Part shown: positions 61,321-64,000 of the stretch, one piece after another | Position numbering within the stretch: position 1 is the first letter of the stretch | How the letters are laid out: every line of letters starts with the position of its first letter | NCBI GenBank assembly: GCA_947650365.1 | Contig: OX393555.1 | Location: 14,215,550 to 14,279,549, forward strand | Length of the DNA stretch: 64,000 nucleotides | Direction of reading: 5' to 3' | Origin: Chamaelirium japonicum | Taxonomy: Eukaryota; Streptophyta; Magnoliopsida; Liliales; Melanthiaceae | The notes under the pieces: generated by a model | Databases searched by the model: none | Told to the model about the DNA's origin: nothing | The model's input: only the letters and a program-made list of their open reading frames with translations | Program-made: the position numbers and the translations under genes

Positions 61321-62673
61321 CGATACCAAATCATTCCAACCACGTGGGTCAAATAAGATCAATTGCAAAAAATGATTCTCCGATGAATCGATGCGAAACA
61401 AACAATCCAACACAAATAAAGAAATAGCTAAGTAAGAAGAAAACAACTACAAAGCAATCATAAAGAGATAATCGAGAGTTTTACATGAAAACTTCTGTGA
61501 AAAAAAGCACGGGCGAAGAGTATCGGACGATCCACTAGAACGAAGAATCAAACGAAGTTACCAGCAACGCTAAACTCCAACGATATGAACTTACTTCGTC
61601 GAGAGCACCTCCTTCTTCTCCAAAACCATCTCCAAGCCTCCCTCAAAGTTTCTTCTTTAATGCAATGCTTTTCACACACCTCCCCAAAATCCTAGACCCA
61701 TTTATATATCAAGAGAATATGTTACATAAGCTTAATTCCAAAATTTCCCTTATAACAGCCCAAACAAGAAGTCAAAACGTGTATGATTTGGGCTACCCCG
61801 TGCTGCCTGGCACAGTCGTGCGCATGACATGGGCAAGTCATGTGCACAACCACCTGTAGCTAATCTTATCTTTTTGATGAAGAACGCATCGAAAAAGTCT
61901 GGCTTGAGGTCATACGCACGACCACATGGGGAGAGGGTGTTCGTCTTTTCGGATGACGCATCAACGTTTTCGGAGGGGGCCGGGTCGTGCACACGATCTA
62001 ACCAGGTCGTGCGCACGTCGAGCCATATCATCAACACCTATTGGGGACAAGATGATGGAGCACATGTGTGTGGGTGCAAAATCTAGCCAATGCCTAATGG
62101 TGGGACCTGCCAGCCTTGCCTGGGGCCTACAAAAACGTTAGTAGGATCCGTTAGCCCTGCTTGGGGGGTCCATGGAGGTGACAGTGGCACCCCCTTGCCC
62201 AGCCTGGGTGTCCACAGGGATGATAGTGGGACCCACTAACCCCCGCTTGGAGCCTTAGGTGGCCACAAAAACCACCCTGGAAACCCGAGTATCTCCAAAA
62301 AACCCTATAAATAATAGACCCGACGAATGTTCCAGATCAATCTTTTGATTCCCGGATCAAACTTTCGAAATCCAGAACTCAGCCATCCCTCTCTACTGTA
62401 CCCTCCGAAGACAGACAAATAACACTCGGCCTGTCGAGATCACTACATTTCAGAGATAGTGAATTAAGGTTGCGCCTTACCGTATGGAGACGTAGGGTTC
62501 GGCTGAACTCTGATACCAAACCCTTTTCTACTTTTCTCTAATCCTTATTCTCTCATTCACATCAAATTTCAAGTCAACAAGTCAAGATCAAATTGATTGA
62601 TTATTGGGCGGAGTCTTCGGACGGCACGATGATCATCCCCCACATATGTTAAAAAGGTTTTAGCAAATACAAA
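61321..62673. other. Unassigned DNA with motif cluster
   Basis: Holds five GTCGTGCGCACGAC-like words (61815-62020), loosely repeated GGGACC...CCTGCTTGGGG-type text (62100-62270) and a CCCTATAAATAAT TATA-like word near 62302. No coding domain. Confidence 0.4.
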
Positions 62674-63131
62674 TAGGACCGCAAATGAACCAAGATGTTC
62701 ATGAGTAGCTCGCGAACAAGCTCGATAGTTCAAGCTTGTTCGATTACTATTTGAGCCAAGCCCAAGCCTAGAGTTTAAGCTCGTTTAATAAACAAGTCAA
62801 GCTCAAACATACTAAAGCTTGGCTCAACTTGACTTGTGATTATGTTCATTTAAGGATCATGAGCAAGCTCGTGAATTGGCTTGTGAATAAGTTCATAAAA
62901 GGCATGAATAAACCAAACATACATAATCCAAGATTTTGTTTAAGATAGAGTTCATGAGCAAGCTCGTTAAGAGCTCGTTCGAGTAGGCTCGTTTATTAAA
63001 CAAGCCGAGCTCAAAAAGGCCAAAGCTCGGTTTGGCTCGATTACTAATCAAGTGAAGCCCAAGCTTGAACAACCAAGCTTCTAACCAAACCAAGCTCAAA
63101 CATATCAAAGCTCGGCTCATTTGCAGCCCTA
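62674..63131. mobile_element. hAT-type miniature element
   Basis: 458 bp. Left TAGGACCGCAAATGAACC; the right end reverse-complements to TAGGGCTGCAAATGAGCCG, a familiar plant hAT terminus. The interior is AAGCTCG/CGAGCTT-rich and largely self-complementary. The target duplication has decayed. Confidence 0.65.
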
Positions 63132-63136
63132 TATAC

Positions 63137-64000
63137 TGTTGGAATTAAATCCTATTATCAGAGTCGTAGCGGAAGCAAAAGATAGATCCGAGAATCTCAT
63201 GGTGTATGTTTCATTACAATTAATTCTATAAAATAATCTACATGCAAATCTATGATATTAGCATATGTGTGGACACCCTAGAGGCATAGTACGATCTACG
63301 GAAGACATGCATGCATATAGTTAGGTGTTTAGAATTATCATACCTTATGAATTTTTGATCCGAAGATAATGAAACGATGATGAACCGCACGAGAATCGAA
63401 AGAAAAGCTGTCGAATAGCACATTGTCCTTTGCGAAGGGAGGAATCCTCGAAGTCCTATCTCTGAGTGCAAGGATGATGTGCCGACAAAGGATGGCACGT
63501 AGCGAAGTCTATGACGTGTCTCGAAGACCTCCTCTTTCTCTTTCTCTCTTCTTCTTCTTTCTCCTTTCCTTCCTCCTTTCTTCCGCTTTCTTCTTCCTTC
63601 TTTTTCTTGGCCGAAACAACAGAGGAGAGGGGGGGGGGGGGGGTCGGATTTCTCATGAGGAGGGAGAGAAAATTAGGGTTTTTCCCTCCTCCTCTCCTTA
63701 TGCCTTTATAGATCGGTCCCAAAGTGGGTTACGCTAGCGTAAACCATTTGTGTCCGGTCCTATAATGGCCACAATAGAAAAGGGGGGGGGGGGCGAATTT
63801 CTCAAGGGGATAAGGTCATGGGATAGGGTTTCCCTTATCTCCATGACACCTTGGACAAAAACGTCTTTTTATCGGGATACCGCTGATAGAGAGATATATT
63901 GAGGTACACTACTCGGAAACAAGTTCCGTCAGCGCCTATGAGCTTCTGGAATTATTTCGCTCATTTTAAGATCCATATTCAATATATTCTGAGCCATATT
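63137..64000 (-). repeat. LTR of the same copia family, reverse orientation, cut by window end
   Basis: Starts TGTTGGAATTAAATCC, the reverse complement of the LTR end at 57893. It continues through the complements of the GCCTCTAG, TCGCAAAGGACAAGG and AGGCGCTGACGGAAC words. Only 864 bp are in view, so it may be a solo LTR or one end of an inverted copy. It includes G runs near 63630 and 63783. Confidence 0.8.

Noticed and set aside
62505-62520. Minus-strand TTTGGTATCAGAGTTCAG resembling a Met-tRNA primer site
   Set aside because: The adjoining sequence has no CA-ended LTR and no matching second LTR, so the resemblance alone is not enough.

Overview
The window is repeat-rich nuclear DNA from a flowering plant. 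Support for this: many Ty1/copia and Ty3/gypsy LTR retrotransposons with tRNA-type primer sites, hAT and PIF/Harbinger-like miniature elements, plant-type TTTAGGG motifs, and one host gene with a clear plant counterpart. I see no rRNA, tRNA or CRISPR features.

Host gene. One protein-coding gene can be traced in full. It lies on the minus strand between 27826 (ATG) and 3036 (stop). Eight coding exons with GT-AG borders total 990 nt and encode a 329-residue ARF GTPase-activating protein: an ArfGAP zinc finger followed by a C2 domain, closest in my recollection to Arabidopsis AGD12/AGD13. The coding part is 1 kb but the gene covers 24.8 kb, because introns 1, 2 and 7 are packed with transposable elements.

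Layout. 1-3035: SINE-like copies, hAT pieces and GC-rich unassigned DNA downstream of the gene. 3036-27871: the gene; its introns hold a gag fossil, palindrome-rich elements, a copia gag fossil, a Ty3 element with only a gag/protease reading frame (12212-18616) carrying a solo LTR in its 3' LTR, and a copia fossil split by a solo LTR that is itself split by a Tag1-like hAT element. 27872-33600: upstream region with candidate 5' leader exons, PIF-like elements, a palindromic element with a TTTAGGG-rich core, and a 446-bp tandem duplication. 33600-36500: two adjacent hAT elements, the first holding two foldback elements between TA microsatellites. 36900-59670: a probable large LTR split by a Ty1/copia element (38626-57893), which carries an 8.9-kb non-autonomous Ty3-type element (45283-54138) and a 570-bp hAT element (54384-54953). 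59670-64000: unassigned DNA, a LINE fragment, a hAT element, and an inverted LTR of the same copia family running off the end.

Most unusual signal. Four elements of 387-400 bp (9564, 18728, 34028, 34460) share one architecture: a long inverted repeat whose two halves are each themselves inverted repeats of a common ~35-bp module, always abutting TA, TG or CT microsatellites. Two pairs share caps or cores in different combinations, as if modules had been exchanged.

All calls were made by eye. LTR ages are rough impressions of divergence, not measured values.
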